64,000 nucleotides of DNA from DASYTH01 sp036002505 (GCF_036002505.1 NZ_DASYTH010000223.1:1-64000); one strand, 5' to 3'; counted from the stretch's first letter, positions 33,990 to 42,541 are shown. Made by a program: numbers and translations. Notes: generated from the sequence alone by a model not told the origin.

Positions 33990-34589
33990 ATGGGCTCTCA
34001 CACTCGCGAACGGATCATGGATGTCGCCCTGCATCTGTTCGCCGAGAAGGGGGTCGCCGCCACCCCGATCACCGCGATCGAGAAGGCGGCCGGCCTGTCT
34101 CCGGGGAGCGGCAGTTTCTACCGCCACTTCAAGGATAAGACGGAGCTCCTGTCCGCCGTCGTCGACCGCGAGATGGTCCGGGTCAAGAAGGATCCGGACG
34201 CCCAGGTGTCGCACGCACCGGCGGACCTGCCGCCCGCCGAGGCCCTGGCCATCCAACTCCGCGCCGACCTCGACTTCCTGCGGGAACTGCTGCCGATGAT
34301 GGCGATCCTGATGTGGGAACGTGGCCGGGCCCCGAACCTCGCCCAGCGGGTGCAGGAGACGATGGTCGAGCGCGGCGTCGACCTCGGCATCGCCGACCTG
34401 CTGTTCAAGGCCCCGATCGCGGTCGTCAAGGACGACCCCGCCGGGGCCGCCACCGTGATGATGTCCGCGGTCGTCGGCTACTTCCTGACGGTCGAGTACT
34501 TCGGCAGACCGCCAGCCGACGTCACCCCGGAACAGTTCACCCGGACGCTGGCCCGGTTACTCATCGACACCGGCGAGGAATCCCAGTAA
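33990..34589 (+). CDS. TetR-family regulator
   Basis: A 199-residue regulator with helix-turn-helix ERIMDVALHLFAEKGVAATPITAIEKAAGLSPGSGSFYRHFKDKTELL. ATG 33990 is preferred over an earlier in-frame ATG because the palindrome 33956-33971 and probable promoter lie between them. There is no good ribosome binding site, so the transcript may be leaderless or nearly so. BVMO 2 follows 36 bp downstream on the same strand and a further TetR gene overlaps BVMO 2, giving a TetR-BVMO-TetR operon. It probably controls that operon and perhaps the divergent hexosaminidase. Confidence 0.88.
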   Translation: MGSHTRERIMDVALHLFAEKGVAATPITAIEKAAGLSPGSGSFYRHFKDKTELLSAVVDREMVRVKKDPDAQVSHAPADLPPAEALAIQLRADLDFLRELLPMMAILMWERGRAPNLAQRVQETMVERGVDLGIADLLFKAPIAVVKDDPAGAATVMMSAVVGYFLTVEYFGRPPADVTPEQFTRTLARLLIDTGEESQ

Positions 34590-34625
34590 ACTAATTGGCT
34601 CCTCGCCAACAGACCGGAGACCCGG

Positions 34626-36071
34626 ATGCCCTCCGCCCTGATCATCGGCACCGGCTTCGCCGGCATCGGCATGGCCATCGAGCTGCAGCGCGCCGGGCTC
34701 GGCGACGTGACGCTCCTGGAAAAGGCAGCGGACCTGGGCGGCGTATGGCGGGAGAACACCTACCCCGGCGCGGGCTGCGACATCCCGTCGCCCTACTACT
34801 CGTTCTCCTTCGCGCCCAACCCGTTGTGGCCCATGCGGTTCTCGCTGCGCGAGGACATTCACGCCTACCTCGGCGCGGTCACCGACCGGTACCGGCTGCG
34901 GGAGAAGATCCACTTCAACACCGAGGTCACCGGCGCCGCGTGGGACGAGGGACGCGGCGTGTGGCGGGTGGAGACGGCCACCGGCCGGACCTACGAGGCG
35001 AACGTCCTCATTCCCGCCGTCGGCCAGCTCTCCCGGCCGGCCTGGCCCGCCATCCCGGGCCGGGAGACGTTCACCGGGCACGCCTTCCACTCGGCGGAGT
35101 GGGACCACTCCGGTGATCTGACCGGCAGACGCGTCGCGGTGATCGGCACCGGAGCGAGCGCCATCCAGTTCGTGCCGCGGATCCAGCCGGAGGTCGGGCA
35201 GCTGACGCTGTTCCAGCGTTCCGCGCCGTACGTCGTGCCCAAGGCCGACACCGCCTACCGGCCGTGGCAGCACACCCTGTACCGCCGCATCCCGCAGACC
35301 CAACTACTGGAACGCGCTTTCTTCTGGGCGCTCTGCGAGTTCGCCACGGTCGGGTTGAAGAGCGACAACGCCATCACCAGGTCCGTCGACCTGCTCGCCC
35401 GGGCCATGCGCCGGCGGCAGATCAAGGACCCGGTGCTGCGTGCCAAGCTCACCCCGGACTACCCGGCCGGCTGCAAGCGGGTGCTGTTCGCCAGCAACTA
35501 CTACCCCGCGCTCACCCAGCCGAACGTGTCCGTGGAAACCAACCCCGTCAAGGAGATCACCCCGACCGGCGTGCGCACCGCGGGCGGCGCGCACCATGCG
35601 GCCGACGTGATCATCTACGCCACCGGCTTCCGCACCACCGAGTTCCTCGGCCCGATGAAGGTGCTCGGGCTCGCCGGCCGCGATCTGCGCGACATCTGGA
35701 GCGGCGGCGCCCGCGCGTACTACGGCATCGCGGTTCCCGGTTTCCCCAACATGTTCCTGATGTACGGCCCGAACACCAACCTGGGCTGTGGTTCGATCAT
35801 CTACATGCTGGAGCGGCAGGCCCGCTACATCCGCCAGGCCGTGCAGCACCTCGCCGCCACCGGATCGTCCTCTGTGGACGTTCGGTCGGAGGTCGCGGAC
35901 CGCTTCGACGAGGAGGTGCAGCGCCGGCTGGGCCACAGCGTCTGGTCGCTGTGCCGCAGCTGGTACCGGGAGCCCACCGGCCGGATCTCCACCAACTGGC
36001 CGGGCCTGGTGTCCGAATACCACCGCAGAACCAGGACCCTCGACCCGTCCGACTACCGGGTGACGCCATGA
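34626..36071 (+). CDS. Baeyer-Villiger-type flavin monooxygenase 2
   Basis: A 481-residue FAD/NADPH monooxygenase. IIGTGFAGIG (FAD, 6-15), the BVMO fingerprint at Phe149, Gly151, His155 and Trp159 (FTGHAFHSAEWDHS), and VIGTGASAIQ (NADPH) are all intact. GGAGACCCGG precedes ATG 34626. Much of the chain matches BVMO 1 (29539-31014) segment for segment (FVPRI, LTPDYAMGCKRVL/LTPDYPAGCKRVL). It lies between two TetR genes on the same strand and overlaps the second by 4 bp. Substrate unknown; oxidation of cyclic ketones, steroids or terpenoids is the family norm. Confidence 0.9.
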   Translation: MPSALIIGTGFAGIGMAIELQRAGLGDVTLLEKAADLGGVWRENTYPGAGCDIPSPYYSFSFAPNPLWPMRFSLREDIHAYLGAVTDRYRLREKIHFNTEVTGAAWDEGRGVWRVETATGRTYEANVLIPAVGQLSRPAWPAIPGRETFTGHAFHSAEWDHSGDLTGRRVAVIGTGASAIQFVPRIQPEVGQLTLFQRSAPYVVPKADTAYRPWQHTLYRRIPQTQLLERAFFWALCEFATVGLKSDNAITRSVDLLARAMRRRQIKDPVLRAKLTPDYPAGCKRVLFASNYYPALTQPNVSVETNPVKEITPTGVRTAGGAHHAADVIIYATGFRTTEFLGPMKVLGLAGRDLRDIWSGGARAYYGIAVPGFPNMFLMYGPNTNLGCGSIIYMLERQARYIRQAVQHLAATGSSSVDVRSEVADRFDEEVQRRLGHSVWSLCRSWYREPTGRISTNWPGLVSEYHRRTRTLDPSDYRVTP

Positions 36072-36685
36072 CCACAGCGACGCCGCGCTGGCGCAGACTG
36101 GAACCCGACCAGCGCCGCGAGCAGATCCTCGTCTGCGCCATCAAACTGTTCGGTGAGCGCCCGTACTCCGCGGTGTCCACCACCGAGCTCGCCCGCGAGG
36201 CCGGCGTGGCCCGCGGGTTGATCAACCACTACTTCGGCACCAAGCGCGATCTCTACCTGGAGGTCGTGCGACGGATGGTGACCCTGCCGGAGAGCGCCGT
36301 ACGCCGGCTGCCCAAAGGCTCGCTGGACGAACGCGTCGACAGCGCCGTCGCCTGGTTCCTGGACGCGGTGTCGCGCAACCCCAAGACCTGGCTCGCCGCC
36401 ATCGGCGCCGAGGGCGTCGGCGACGACCCGGAAGTCGATCGGATCCTCGCCGAGGCCGACGACATCGCCGCCGAGCGGGTGCTCGAGGCCGCCGACCTCG
36501 CGCACGTGGTGGCGCACCGCGAGGAGCTGCGCGCGATGATCCGCAGCTACAACGCGCTGGTGCGGGCCGCCGCCCGGGAATGGCTGGTCCGCGCCACCCT
36601 GCCGCGCGAGCACGTCCAGCTCCTGCTCACCAACACCCTGCTCTCCATCCTCCGCGACACGTTCCCCACCGTCCGCAAGGACTAG
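36068..36685 (+). CDS. TetR-family regulator
   Basis: A 205-residue regulator with helix-turn-helix QILVCAIKLFGERPYSAVSTTELAREAGVARGLINHYFGTKRDLYLEV near the N-terminus and a helical ligand domain. Its ATG overlaps the BVMO 2 stop (ATGA, 36068-36071), so it is translationally coupled. Two TetR genes in one three-gene operon is unusual and suggests one controls the operon while the other acts elsewhere. The last 4 bp overlap the convergent DUF3224 gene. Confidence 0.88.
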   Translation: MTTATPRWRRLEPDQRREQILVCAIKLFGERPYSAVSTTELAREAGVARGLINHYFGTKRDLYLEVVRRMVTLPESAVRRLPKGSLDERVDSAVAWFLDAVSRNPKTWLAAIGAEGVGDDPEVDRILAEADDIAAERVLEAADLAHVVAHREELRAMIRSYNALVRAAAREWLVRATLPREHVQLLLTNTLLSILRDTFPTVRKD

Positions 36686-37080
36686 AGCGCGTACTCCAGC
36701 GTGTAGGTGTGCGAGCCGTCCTCGTCCCGCTTGATCATGATCTGCCCGGTGATCCCGGCAAGCTCATCGCCGCCGGTGCCAGGAACGATCTTCACCGCGA
36801 ACCCGTCCGGCCCCGCCGTGTGCATCAGCACGAAACTGCCCTTGCGCCCGTGCACGCTGCCCGTGACCCGCTCCACCGCCACGTACGCCACACCCTGGAA
36901 CTCGCCACCGTCCCCGGGAACGCTCACCCCGAGCATGTTCACCACGCTCGTGCCCGCCAGGTCACCCTGGAACGTCTTGGTCAACCGGGTGCGGCCGAGC
37001 TTCGCCGCCTCGCCCTCGTCGAAGATGTCGTCGTCCCAGGAGTCGATCTCGAACGTCCCGGTCGCGCTCTGGCTGCTCAT
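36682..37080 (-). CDS. DUF3224 protein
   Basis: A 132-residue beta-rich protein of the DUF3224 family, related in fold to allene oxide cyclase barrels. Typical strands are visible (ATGTFEIDSWDD, LTKTFQGDLAGTSVVNML, GVAYVAVERVTGSVHGRKGSFVLMH, LAGITGQIMIKRDEDGSHTYTLEY). ATG 37080 is used; an ATG at 37089 adds three residues. Function is unknown in the family. It is 5 bp downstream of xthA on the same strand and likely cotranscribed. Confidence 0.82.
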   Translation of the reverse strand: MSSQSATGTFEIDSWDDDIFDEGEAAKLGRTRLTKTFQGDLAGTSVVNMLGVSVPGDGGEFQGVAYVAVERVTGSVHGRKGSFVLMHTAGPDGFAVKIVPGTGGDELAGITGQIMIKRDEDGSHTYTLEYAL

Positions 37081-37085
37081 GCCGA

Positions 37086-37952
37086 TCATTTTGACTGCGG
37101 CAACTTCACCGCGCGCCTCCGGGTGGCCGGCGCCGACGGCGGCGGCACCACCGGCCCGATGTCCCCGTCCGGCGCCTCATCCAGGTCGACGATCACCGGC
37201 GCATGATCGCTCGGCCCGGTCCCCTTCCGCGCATGCCGGTCCACCCACGCCGCCTTGACCCTGGTCGCGACCGGCCCGGTGGCCAGCACCAGGTCGATCC
37301 GCATCCCCAGGTCCTGGTGGAACATCCCCGCCCGGTAGTCCCAGTAAGTGAACACCCGCTTATCCGGCCACCGGTCCCGCACCACGTCGCTCAGCCCCAC
37401 GCCCTGCAGCTCCGCCAACGCCTCCCGCTCCGGCGCCGTCACGTGCGTCTGCCCGACATACGCGGCAGGATCGAACACGTCCTCGTCGGCCGGCGCGATG
37501 TTCATGTCCCCACACACCACCGCGTCCGTCGGCCCCGCCGCGATCACCTCTCGCAACGCCGCCAGCCACGCCAGCTTGTAGTGATAGTGGTCGGAGTCCG
37601 GCACCCGCCCGTTCGGCACGTACACCGAGTGCACCCGCACCCCACCGCAGGTCGCCGCCACCGCCCGCGCCTCCTGGTGCGGAAACCCCGGCGCCCCCGC
37701 CACCCCGGTCACCACGTCGTCGAGCCCAACGCGCGACAGGATCGCCACCCCGTTCCACTGCACCTCGCCGTACACCGCGACCTCGTACCCCCGGTTCGCG
37801 AGCTCCTCGCCGAGCAACGCGGTGAAGGCGTCGTCGGCCAGCTTCGTCTCCTGCAGGCACACCACATCCGGCCGCCGCTGATCCAGCCACGGCAACAACC
37901 GCGGCATCCGCTGCTTGACCGAGTTCACATTCCACGTCGCGATCCGCACCAC
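37086..37952 (-). CDS. xthA: exodeoxyribonuclease III
   Basis: A 288-residue exonuclease III/AP endonuclease acting in base-excision repair. The family motifs appear in order: ATWNVNSVKQR, LQETKLADD (metal-binding Glu), YVPNGR, CGDMNIAP (Asp/Asn), FTYWDYRAG, RIDLVLATG and SDHAPVIVD (catalytic His). GTG 37952 is chosen because it starts 8 bp after the upstream TetR stop; GTG 37949 is equally possible. A proline/arginine-rich tail of about 25 residues extends the usual C-terminus. Confidence 0.92.
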   Translation of the reverse strand: MVRIATWNVNSVKQRMPRLLPWLDQRRPDVVCLQETKLADDAFTALLGEELANRGYEVAVYGEVQWNGVAILSRVGLDDVVTGVAGAPGFPHQEARAVAATCGGVRVHSVYVPNGRVPDSDHYHYKLAWLAALREVIAAGPTDAVVCGDMNIAPADEDVFDPAAYVGQTHVTAPEREALAELQGVGLSDVVRDRWPDKRVFTYWDYRAGMFHQDLGMRIDLVLATGPVATRVKAAWVDRHARKGTGPSDHAPVIVDLDEAPDGDIGPVVPPPSAPATRRRAVKLPQSK

Positions 37953-37959
37953 GCCAACG

Positions 37960-38556
37960 TTAGCCGTGCGCACCGACGCTCAGCAGGCGGAGGGTGCGGT
38001 CTACCAGCCCGGCACGGAACTCGTCGGTGATCGGCTCGTGGCTGACCAGGAGGCGGAAGTAGACGGGGCCGAGCAGCGACTCGGTGGCCGCGACGGCGTC
38101 CACGTCCGGGGTTGCGTCGCCGCGCCGCTGCGCTCGCCGGATGATCTCCGCCGTGCGGTCGAGGATGCCGGCCCAGTAGCCCCGCGCGGCCTCGGCGAGG
38201 TCGCCGTCCGCACTGCCGGCGACCAGCCGCAGCATCACCGCGGCGGCCGGCGTTCCCACCGTGCCCGCCACCCGCGCGAGCACGTCCTCGAGATCCTCGC
38301 GCAGCGTGCCGGTGTCGGGCAGCGGGGTGTCCAGCGGGGTCAGCTCGACGAGCAGGTCCGCCATCAGCCGCTCGGTCGACAACCACCGGCGGTAGATGGT
38401 GGCCCGGTGCACGCCCGCCTGCTCGGCCAGCCGGTCGACGGCCAGGTTCTCCGGATCCCCACTCTCCAACGCCCGGCGCACGGCCTCGAACACCCGCGCC
38501 CGAACCTGCGCGTTCCGCCCCCCGGGCCGAGCCTTCACCTGATCAACCGACGCCAC
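37960..38556 (-). CDS. TetR-family regulator of the divergent DUF1330 gene
   Basis: A 198-residue regulator with N-terminal helix-turn-helix (VFEAVRRALESGDPENLAVDRLAEQAGVHRATIYRRWLSTERLMADLL) and a TetR_C_11-like C-terminal domain. It diverges from the DUF1330 gene across an 80-bp gap holding two copies of one palindrome, strong evidence for autoregulation and control of that gene. xthA follows 8 bp downstream, so the repair gene may be cotranscribed. Confidence 0.9.
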   Translation of the reverse strand: MASVDQVKARPGGRNAQVRARVFEAVRRALESGDPENLAVDRLAEQAGVHRATIYRRWLSTERLMADLLVELTPLDTPLPDTGTLREDLEDVLARVAGTVGTPAAAVMLRLVAGSADGDLAEAARGYWAGILDRTAEIIRRAQRRGDATPDVDAVAATESLLGPVYFRLLVSHEPITDEFRAGLVDRTLRLLSVGAHG

Positions 38557-38570
38557 CCGCGCATCCTATC

Positions 38571-38619
38571 GCGACATCCGTCGCAACAGTGTTAACCTCA
38601 CTACCACGACAACCGTCGC
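38571..38619. promoter_or_regulatory. two TetR operator boxes
   Basis: GCGAC-ATCC-GTCGC (38571-38584) and CGAC-AACC-GTCG (38607-38618) are two copies of one inverted repeat, consensus CGAC-AnCC-GTCGCA, with centres 35 bp apart. They lie between a TetR gene and the divergent DUF1330 gene, one near each promoter. Confidence 0.75.
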
Positions 38620-38636
38620 ATTAATGAGGAGTGCCC

Positions 38637-39218
38637 GTGACCGACCTGTGGCACCAGCTGGTGCTCATCTGGATTCACCACCCGGCCCGGTTCCAGGAAT
38701 ACCTGGCGGAGATGGCGCCCATCGTCACCCGGTACGGCGGCGCCGCCGACCAGATCTTCACCCCCACCGCCATCCAGGCCGACGGCCTCACCACCCCAGA
38801 CGCCGCCAACCTCGTCCACTACGACAGCCGCACCGCCTTCGACGCGTTCTCCGCCGACCCGGCGTTCCTGAAGATCAAGCACCTTCGCGACACGTCCGTC
38901 GACCTCCGCACCTTCGACGGCCGCCTCACCCAGGCCAACCCGACCCGACCCGGCGCGGACCGGGTCTATCTGATCGAGATCGGCCACGCCCCCGAGCTCG
39001 TGGAACCGGCCCTGACCAGCGATGACCGCCGGACCGAGTACACCCTCGACGTCGAGCCCACATGCGCCGCCGACCGTCCGCTCAACCGGGTCCGGATCTC
39101 CTCGTTCCCCTCACCCGCACAACGCGCCGCGTTCGACTGTGCCCACGACCCGACGGGCATCATCCGAATCGACACGGTGCTCAGCCCGGCCCCAAATCTC
39201 CCATCGTCGCCGAGCTGA
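38637..39218 (+). CDS. tandem DUF1330-like protein
   Basis: A 193-residue protein made of two dimeric alpha/beta-barrel-like halves. The first (LVLIWIHHPARFQEYLAEMAPIVTRYGG) is clearly DUF1330; the second (VYLIEIGHAPELVEPAL...) is more divergent. TGAGGAGTG precedes GTG 38637. It is divergent from, and by two operator boxes apparently regulated by, the TetR gene at 37960. Function unknown; the fold is shared with small monooxygenases and stress proteins. The 3' end overlaps the convergent membrane protein gene by 38 bp. Confidence 0.8.
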   Translation: MTDLWHQLVLIWIHHPARFQEYLAEMAPIVTRYGGAADQIFTPTAIQADGLTTPDAANLVHYDSRTAFDAFSADPAFLKIKHLRDTSVDLRTFDGRLTQANPTRPGADRVYLIEIGHAPELVEPALTSDDRRTEYTLDVEPTCAADRPLNRVRISSFPSPAQRAAFDCAHDPTGIIRIDTVLSPAPNLPSSPS

Positions 39219-39963
39219 TGGTCCCGTCGGCGACGCTGTGCGCGACGATGCTGTGCGCCGTTCGAAAGAGCCGCCGAGCCTGCAAAAACAGGTACACATC
39301 GAGCACGACGACGGCCAGGAACACCACGACCTTGACCGAGGTCGGAACGTGAAGATTTAACAATATAGCTGTCCCCAGAATGGGCAACGGCACAAGAATC
39401 GCGTCTCGAAACTCGCTCTCCGACCTGATCCGGTCGTATTCCGCATAAAGTTCCGGTTTGGCCATGATGAGCCGTGGACCCATGGTGAGAACCTCGTTGA
39501 GGACACGAATCGCCATCCGCTCGCTCTCCTCGGAACCCGGCACCTCCGCCCCGCCGCCCGGCGGCCGGACAGCCTCATAGGCATGGATCATGTTGGTATA
39601 CAACCGGTTGATGGCACGCCGGCTGATCGGCCGGAACAGCCCGCGCCACCCACCGGGCAGCCCGGCAAGGTTCTCGGGAGTTATCCTCGCCATGTACCGC
39701 CAACTTCGCCGGTACAGCATTGACTGCGCCGTCACGCTGGTAACCTCACCGACCAGCAGGCACACAACGCTGATGGCGACCAACCGGCCGCTCACCCCAA
39801 AAAGGTTCAGCAACTGCTCAGCCGGCGCACTGAGAATGGACCGCCCACCCGCTCGGTCCCGCCACACACCGGCACCCAGCAACCACACCGCCGCAAACCA
39901 CATATACCCCGCGACCAACGCACTACGAACGTGCCGAAGGCCGGGCATGATCGACGCAAGCAT
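39181..39963 (-). CDS. hypothetical membrane protein with four helices
   Basis: A 260-residue protein I do not recognise. Hydrophobic helices are ALVAGYMWFAAVWLLGAGVW, LVAISVVCLLVGEVTSVT, a pair near the C-terminus (AILVPLPILGTAILLNL, VKVVVFLAVVVLDVYLFL), with a soluble middle of about 110 residues. ATG 39963 is chosen because the in-frame DNA further upstream contains a terminator hairpin (40051-40086). The region is less GC-rich than its neighbours to the left. The DUF1330 gene overlaps its 3' end by 38 bp. Confidence 0.65.
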   Translation of the reverse strand: MLASIMPGLRHVRSALVAGYMWFAAVWLLGAGVWRDRAGGRSILSAPAEQLLNLFGVSGRLVAISVVCLLVGEVTSVTAQSMLYRRSWRYMARITPENLAGLPGGWRGLFRPISRRAINRLYTNMIHAYEAVRPPGGGAEVPGSEESERMAIRVLNEVLTMGPRLIMAKPELYAEYDRIRSESEFRDAILVPLPILGTAILLNLHVPTSVKVVVFLAVVVLDVYLFLQARRLFRTAHSIVAHSVADGTISSATMGDLGPG

Positions 39964-40050
39964 GCGGCATGTTCGCACGACCAGGTCCCCTGAGGTGAGG
40001 ACGCTGGTCGGCGGCCACGCGCCCAGCGCCGGGTCAGCAGGAGCTGGCAC

Positions 40051-40086
40051 CGTGGGGGTCTGGGGGCTCGGCCCCAGACCCCCACG
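40051..40086. terminator. long perfect hairpin
   Basis: CGTGGGGGTCTGGGG pairs perfectly with CCCCAGACCCCCACG around a 6-nt loop. It lies upstream of the membrane protein gene, 23 bp before the 20-bp direct repeat at 40109. A related hairpin (CTGGGGG...CCCCCAG, about 42491-42508) precedes the second copy of that direct repeat. It looks like one module of a dispersed composite repeat. Confidence 0.7.
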
Positions 40087-40108
40087 CGACCCGGTTTCCG
40101 CGCTCTCC

Positions 40109-40128
40109 GCGGACACACGTCCGCTGAG
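40109..40128 (+). repeat. 20-bp direct repeat, left copy
   Basis: GCGGACACACGTCCGCTGAG is identical to 42542-42561. The first 16 bp form a hairpin (GCGGAC-ACAC-GTCCGC). The two copies flank the 2.4-kb segment with the MITE, the PIN pseudogene and the XRE-ImmA gene. Confidence 0.8.
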
Positions 40129-40365
40129 CGTGGGCCTAACGTGGCACAACCCGAACTCTTCGGTGCTCGTCGAGCACCCCGAGATCGCGATCCGTCCGAT
40201 GCACACCCGACGCCTCACCTCCCAGATTTGCGCAGGTCAACGGCGCTGAGGGTGATTGATGGGACCGCGGGGCGGGCAGAATGGCGTCCGGTCAGCCAAT
40301 GCCGGTTCGCTCGTCGACGCGCCGCAACGTGTAGCTCACAACGACCGTCCTGGCACTAATGAATT

Positions 40366-40645
40366 GGGTGTGGCTCCTTTGGAGGGAGTTGTCCATCGTG
40401 ATCGGGGTGATCGGGTCTGGTGTGGCTGGTGGGACCGGTGGGGCGTTGACCAATGCTCTGAAGGCGGCCTTCGGGACGCTGGACGTCCTGAAGGCCGCCT
40501 TCAGGGCAGGTGTCGACCGCCCAATAGTCACATCGATCCCACCTGCCTCACCAGCCACGGCCCCGGCCAAACTCACATCCCTGGCAACGACGCCCGACGA
40601 CACGAGGGGCAACGACGAGCAACTCCCTCCAACGGAGCCACGCCC
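40366..40645. mobile_element. 280-bp MITE with 26-bp terminal inverted repeats and 9-bp target duplications
   Basis: The left end GGGTGTGGCTCCTTTGGAGG (first 20 of 26 bp, 40366-40391) is matched in inverse at 40620-40645 with two mismatches. Perfect 9-bp direct repeats TAATGAATT flank it at 40357-40365 and 40646-40654, the target duplication. The AT-rich target stands out in this genome. Inside, 40456-40507 carries the same paired CTGAAGGC palindromes as 17850-17899. There is no transposase, so a transposase encoded elsewhere must have mobilised it. A 9-bp duplication would suit several DDE transposase families. Confidence 0.85.
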
Positions 40646-40670
40646 TAATGAATTCCCGGAGGAGCGGGGT

Positions 40671-41223
40671 TCACAGCTCATCGTAATCCAGGAGACCGTT
40701 CTCCAATACGTGTTGACGGAAACCGCCGGGACCGAAAGGCAGGAAGTAGTCACTTTGCAAGAGGGTGTCGGCCAACTCCTCAACCATCACTGTCGTGAGT
40801 TTCTTCTCGCGAATCGCCTCACACAGCAGCGGAACGGTCGATAAGACCCGAATCCCCTTCTCCTGTGCGATCTGGCGTGGCGTCGTCTATCACCACTTCG
40901 CATTTGTAGACTTGCCCCATAGCCAGAACCCCGCATTCGCCCAAGTTCTTGCCGTTCGCAACCAGTCGGTCGCGGTAGTGCGCGAACGCTGCGACATAGT
41001 CAGGGTTGCACGATCGGTAGACACGGATCCAATCAGCTTCGAGCACCCCGCGAACGGCCGACGCGTGCTCGGCGGCGTTATTGAGTTCACGCTCGACGCT
41101 GTCAGGAATGTAGATGGGTCGCTCTCCTGCGAGAAACCCCAAAACTCCCAACCACCCCTGCGCCGCGAAGTGTCGCAATGGCCCGGTGTCGAACACCCAG
41201 GCGTTGTTGCCTGGAACCGTCAC
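40671..41223 (-). pseudogene. PIN-domain protein, frameshifted
   Basis: From GTG 41223 the frame gives a PIN-domain ribonuclease start (WVFDTGPLRHF, then ECGVLAMG and VVIDDATP with the expected acidic residues) but ends early at 40819 with an unrelated tail. In another frame, from about 40880, the sequence continues as a normal PIN C-terminus (RQIAQEKGIRVLSTVPLLCEA...GGFRQHVLENGLLDYDEL) to a TGA at 40671. The 553-bp total fits one missing base near 40870-40885. GTG 41223 overlaps the TGA of the XRE-ImmA gene, as expected of an operon. The end lies 17 bp from the MITE duplication. Confidence 0.78.
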
Positions 41224-42362
41224 GAGACAAAATCCCAGATCTCATCGGGCCGCCGCTCGCGAATGCTCGGCAGATCCGCCTCGTCAAAAGTACCTTGAAG
41301 CAAGTCCAGAGCCCGCTCCCGGCTGATCCGCTCGTCGCGCACGAGTCGCAGTACTGCGAGCGAAAAAGGCCGGGGAACCGTCGTCCCCTCCAACTCTTCG
41401 AGGGGGACGTACAAGTTCATTTCAACCATGTCCGTCTTGGTGGTGCGGCACCTACGTACCGAAGCGATTGTCTCGCTGTCAGCCAACCCCATATCATTCA
41501 ACCGCGTGGCCAGGGTGGCCATGTCAACTCGAAACTCACTTGCCAGCAGAATCGCCGCGCCGCGCTCTCCGGAGCCGTCAACCGTCTCAGGCCATTTTCG
41601 CGTGAGCGCAGCTCCAGGTAGAAGAAGTGCACGCGCGAAACGATCAATGCGCGACTCCATCGGCAAGGTGTGGTCAGAGTAGTCAGCTACTCGCCAGTCG
41701 ACGGTGTAGTCATCTGCAATCAGATAGTGACCAAGCTCGTGCGCCAGCGCAAGCCGCCTGCGACCGACCTTCATGTGACTGTTGACAAGGGTGACACCAC
41801 CGCGAGGCAGCAAGATCGTCCCGGCGTCAGCGGTGTCCTTGCCGATATCACGAGAGAACGCCAAGAGTCCGACGCTGGCAACACTGTCGGAGAGTTGACG
41901 GATTGGGTCCTCTGCTTCAAGGCCCATCAGAGTGCGTGCTTGCACAGCAAGTGCCTCGGCCTCGGCGTTGGTCGAAGGTGGCGCGATGCCAGCCTGATCG
42001 ACCGCGCCAGCAGCATCCAACCCCAGTTGGTCGACTCCTAGCGAGGCAATGAACTCGACCTCATCGGCGAACTTCGCGAGTAGCGCGTCGATCTGCGAGT
42101 CCGTGGTGTCCAGCCCCTGGCTGGACCGGTGCGAGACAAGCGCCGGGGTGGGCTCCTCGAAGAAGGTAGACATGCGCACACCGATCGCAGCGGCGATGTC
42201 GGACAGTTCGAGCGCCGTGACCTTGCGAACGCCCCCCTCGATCTTGTTCACCGCCGTGCGCTCAAGACCGATAGCTTGCCCGAGTTCCTCTTGACTCACG
42301 CCTGCGCGCTTGCGTGCATCTCGGATGCGCTCACCTAGTGTCCGCGCGTCAACGTTGCCCAT
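41220..42362 (-). CDS. XRE helix-turn-helix + ImmA/IrrE metallopeptidase protein
   Basis: A 380-residue two-domain protein. Residues 8-65 are an XRE DNA-binding domain (LGERIRDARKRAGVSQEELGQAIGLERTAVNKIEGG). The C-terminal half is a COG2856/ImmA-IrrE zinc peptidase with HELGH at 208-212 (LALAHELGHYLIAD). Such proteins cleave repressors of mobile elements or stress regulons, and often pair with a toxin gene. Here it is directly coupled to a PIN-domain gene (4-bp overlap). Base composition is visibly less GC-rich than in core genes, and the locus lies downstream of a tRNA 3' end, so horizontal acquisition is likely. Confidence 0.88.
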   Translation of the reverse strand: MGNVDARTLGERIRDARKRAGVSQEELGQAIGLERTAVNKIEGGVRKVTALELSDIAAAIGVRMSTFFEEPTPALVSHRSSQGLDTTDSQIDALLAKFADEVEFIASLGVDQLGLDAAGAVDQAGIAPPSTNAEAEALAVQARTLMGLEAEDPIRQLSDSVASVGLLAFSRDIGKDTADAGTILLPRGGVTLVNSHMKVGRRRLALAHELGHYLIADDYTVDWRVADYSDHTLPMESRIDRFARALLLPGAALTRKWPETVDGSGERGAAILLASEFRVDMATLATRLNDMGLADSETIASVRRCRTTKTDMVEMNLYVPLEELEGTTVPRPFSLAVLRLVRDERISRERALDLLQGTFDEADLPSIRERRPDEIWDFVS

Positions 42363-42541
42363 ACGTGCGATTATCGCACAATCCAGCCGCTACGCGGAGG
42401 GTAACACGAGCGAGCGGGTGTGCTTCCCGGTGGACCTAACGCATCAGCATACGAACCGTTCGGGCGCCCAGCGCACGAACACGCGGGGGTCTGGGGGTCG
42501 CCCCCCAGAAGATACGACGGACAACCTGGTCCGCGCCGTCT

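Noticed and set aside
40051..40218. N-terminal extension of the membrane protein up to 40218
   Set aside because: The extension would translate through a perfect terminator hairpin and the 20-bp repeat; ATG 39963 begins close to the first membrane helix.
40292..40844. Overlapping 160-residue frames on both strands
   Set aside because: They lie across the MITE and its palindromes and have no conserved features.
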